From positions 1-5,485 of the forward strand of contig JAKBAL010000180.1 of assembly GCA_021809225.1 (NCBI GenBank): a stretch of DNA of 5,485 nt, read 5' to 3'. Positions 4,935 to 5,485 of this stretch are shown piece by piece. This stretch comes from Pseudomonadota bacterium. Lineage in GTDB: Bacteria; Pseudomonadota; Alphaproteobacteria; UBA9655. The notes beneath the pieces are model-generated. The model ran no database searches. It worked only from the letters and a program-made list of their open reading frames with translations, and had not been told where the DNA came from. Made by a program: the position numbers and the translations under genes. Position 1 is the stretch's first letter. The number at the start of each line of letters is the position of its first letter.

Positions 4935-5485
4935 ATGCTAAAAGATATTGAAAATCTAATCCAGGGCTATCAAAAATTTCGAAAGCAGTATTTTAGTGAT
5001 TCAAACTCAGCTTTCGAAGATCTTGTCCGTTGGGGGCAAAAACCAAAAATTCTTATCATTGCCTGCTCTGACTCAAGGGTGGACCCTGCACTCGTGTTGA
5101 ACTGCCAACCTGGCGATTTATTCGTCATCCGCAATGTGGCCAACCTTGTCCCCCCTTATGAAGATGATCAGTCCTACCATGGAACAAGTGCTGCTTTAGA
5201 ATTTGGGGTATCTGGCCTTGGGATTCAACATATTATCCTTTTTGGTCATACCCAATGTGGGGGTATCCAGGCACTTTTAGAAAGTTCTGACAAACAAATC
5301 AAGAAAAAAACGTTTATTTCCAAGTGGATGGAGCTTGCGAGACCTGCTCATGAAGCCATTTTAAAATTCCATGAGGATAAATCGCTTGAGGACAAAACCA
5401 CGCTTTGTGGTCAATATTCCCTTGTTAATTCCTTAAAAAATTTAGAAACTTTTCCTTGGATTGCGGAAAGAGTTCATAAAGGGCT
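4935..5485 (+). CDS. Beta-class carbonic anhydrase, 3' end cut by window
   Basis: Carbonic anhydrase interconverts CO2 and bicarbonate in the cytoplasm with a zinc centre, supplying bicarbonate to carboxylases and helping pH balance. The 183 residues visible start MLKDIENLIQGYQKFRKQYF, typical of proteobacterial members. Zinc ligands are C44 in ACSDSRVDP (43-51) and H105 and C108 in GHTQCGG (104-110), with the D46/R48 dyad present. RNVANLVPP (66-74) and HGTSAALEFGV (82-92) are family segments, and CGQYSLVNSLKNL (158-170) follows. Family length is around 200-220 residues, so only the C-terminus should be missing. The ATG at 4935 has TGGAG (4926-4930) 4 nt before it. An in-frame ATG at 4917 would add six residues (MFHWSH) but has no ribosome site. 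The gene is probably in an operon with the rutE-like gene. Confidence 0.95.
   Translation, partial: MLKDIENLIQGYQKFRKQYFSDSNSAFEDLVRWGQKPKILIIACSDSRVDPALVLNCQPGDLFVIRNVANLVPPYEDDQSYHGTSAALEFGVSGLGIQHIILFGHTQCGGIQALLESSDKQIKKKTFISKWMELARPAHEAILKFHEDKSLEDKTTLCGQYSLVNSLKNLETFPWIAERVHKG

Overview
The window looks like an ordinary chromosomal segment of a bacterium, most likely an alphaproteobacterium. The evidence is the order tsaD - gpsA - EVE-domain gene, the two-domain mitochondrial/alphaproteobacterial type of Nfu protein, and a Bax-type glucosaminidase of the kind found in that class. Base composition is moderate (mid-40s % G+C by eye), below free-living rhizobia. That would fit an endosymbiont-like lineage such as Holosporales, but this is a guess from composition, repeat style and gene order, not a demonstrated assignment.

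Layout: all clear genes are on the + strand. Positions 1-85 are an AT-rich leader that may also hold the first codons of a divergent minus-strand gene (hemC is the usual neighbour in alphaproteobacteria; not provable here). Positions 86-2570 form a tight three-gene cluster: tsaD (tRNA t6A synthesis), gpsA (glycerol-3-phosphate for phospholipids) and an EVE/PUA-like gene. tsaD and gpsA overlap by 8 nt, and gpsA and the EVE gene abut with no gap. A 174-nt gap follows, holding a strong GC-rich two-part hairpin (2584-2622), an isolated consensus TATAAT and a small palindrome. Positions 2745-4214 hold a second pair: nfu (Fe-S cluster carrier) and a membrane-anchored Bax-like glucosaminidase whose ribosome binding site overlaps the nfu stop codon. 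That unit ends with an orphan perfect Shine-Dalgarno sequence and a short hairpin (4213-4240). Positions 4313-5485 hold a rutE-like malonic semialdehyde reductase and, 31 nt later, a beta-carbonic anhydrase cut by the window end.

The genes cover housekeeping roles: translation fidelity, lipid precursor supply, Fe-S assembly, peptidoglycan remodelling, reactive aldehyde disposal and CO2/bicarbonate balance. I see no phage, CRISPR, insertion sequence, toxin-antitoxin or defence system, and no convincing new multi-gene system. The items most worth a second look are the palindromic element, the shortened catalytic loop of the Bax-like protein, the orphan Shine-Dalgarno site and the rutE/carbonic anhydrase pairing outside a rut operon.
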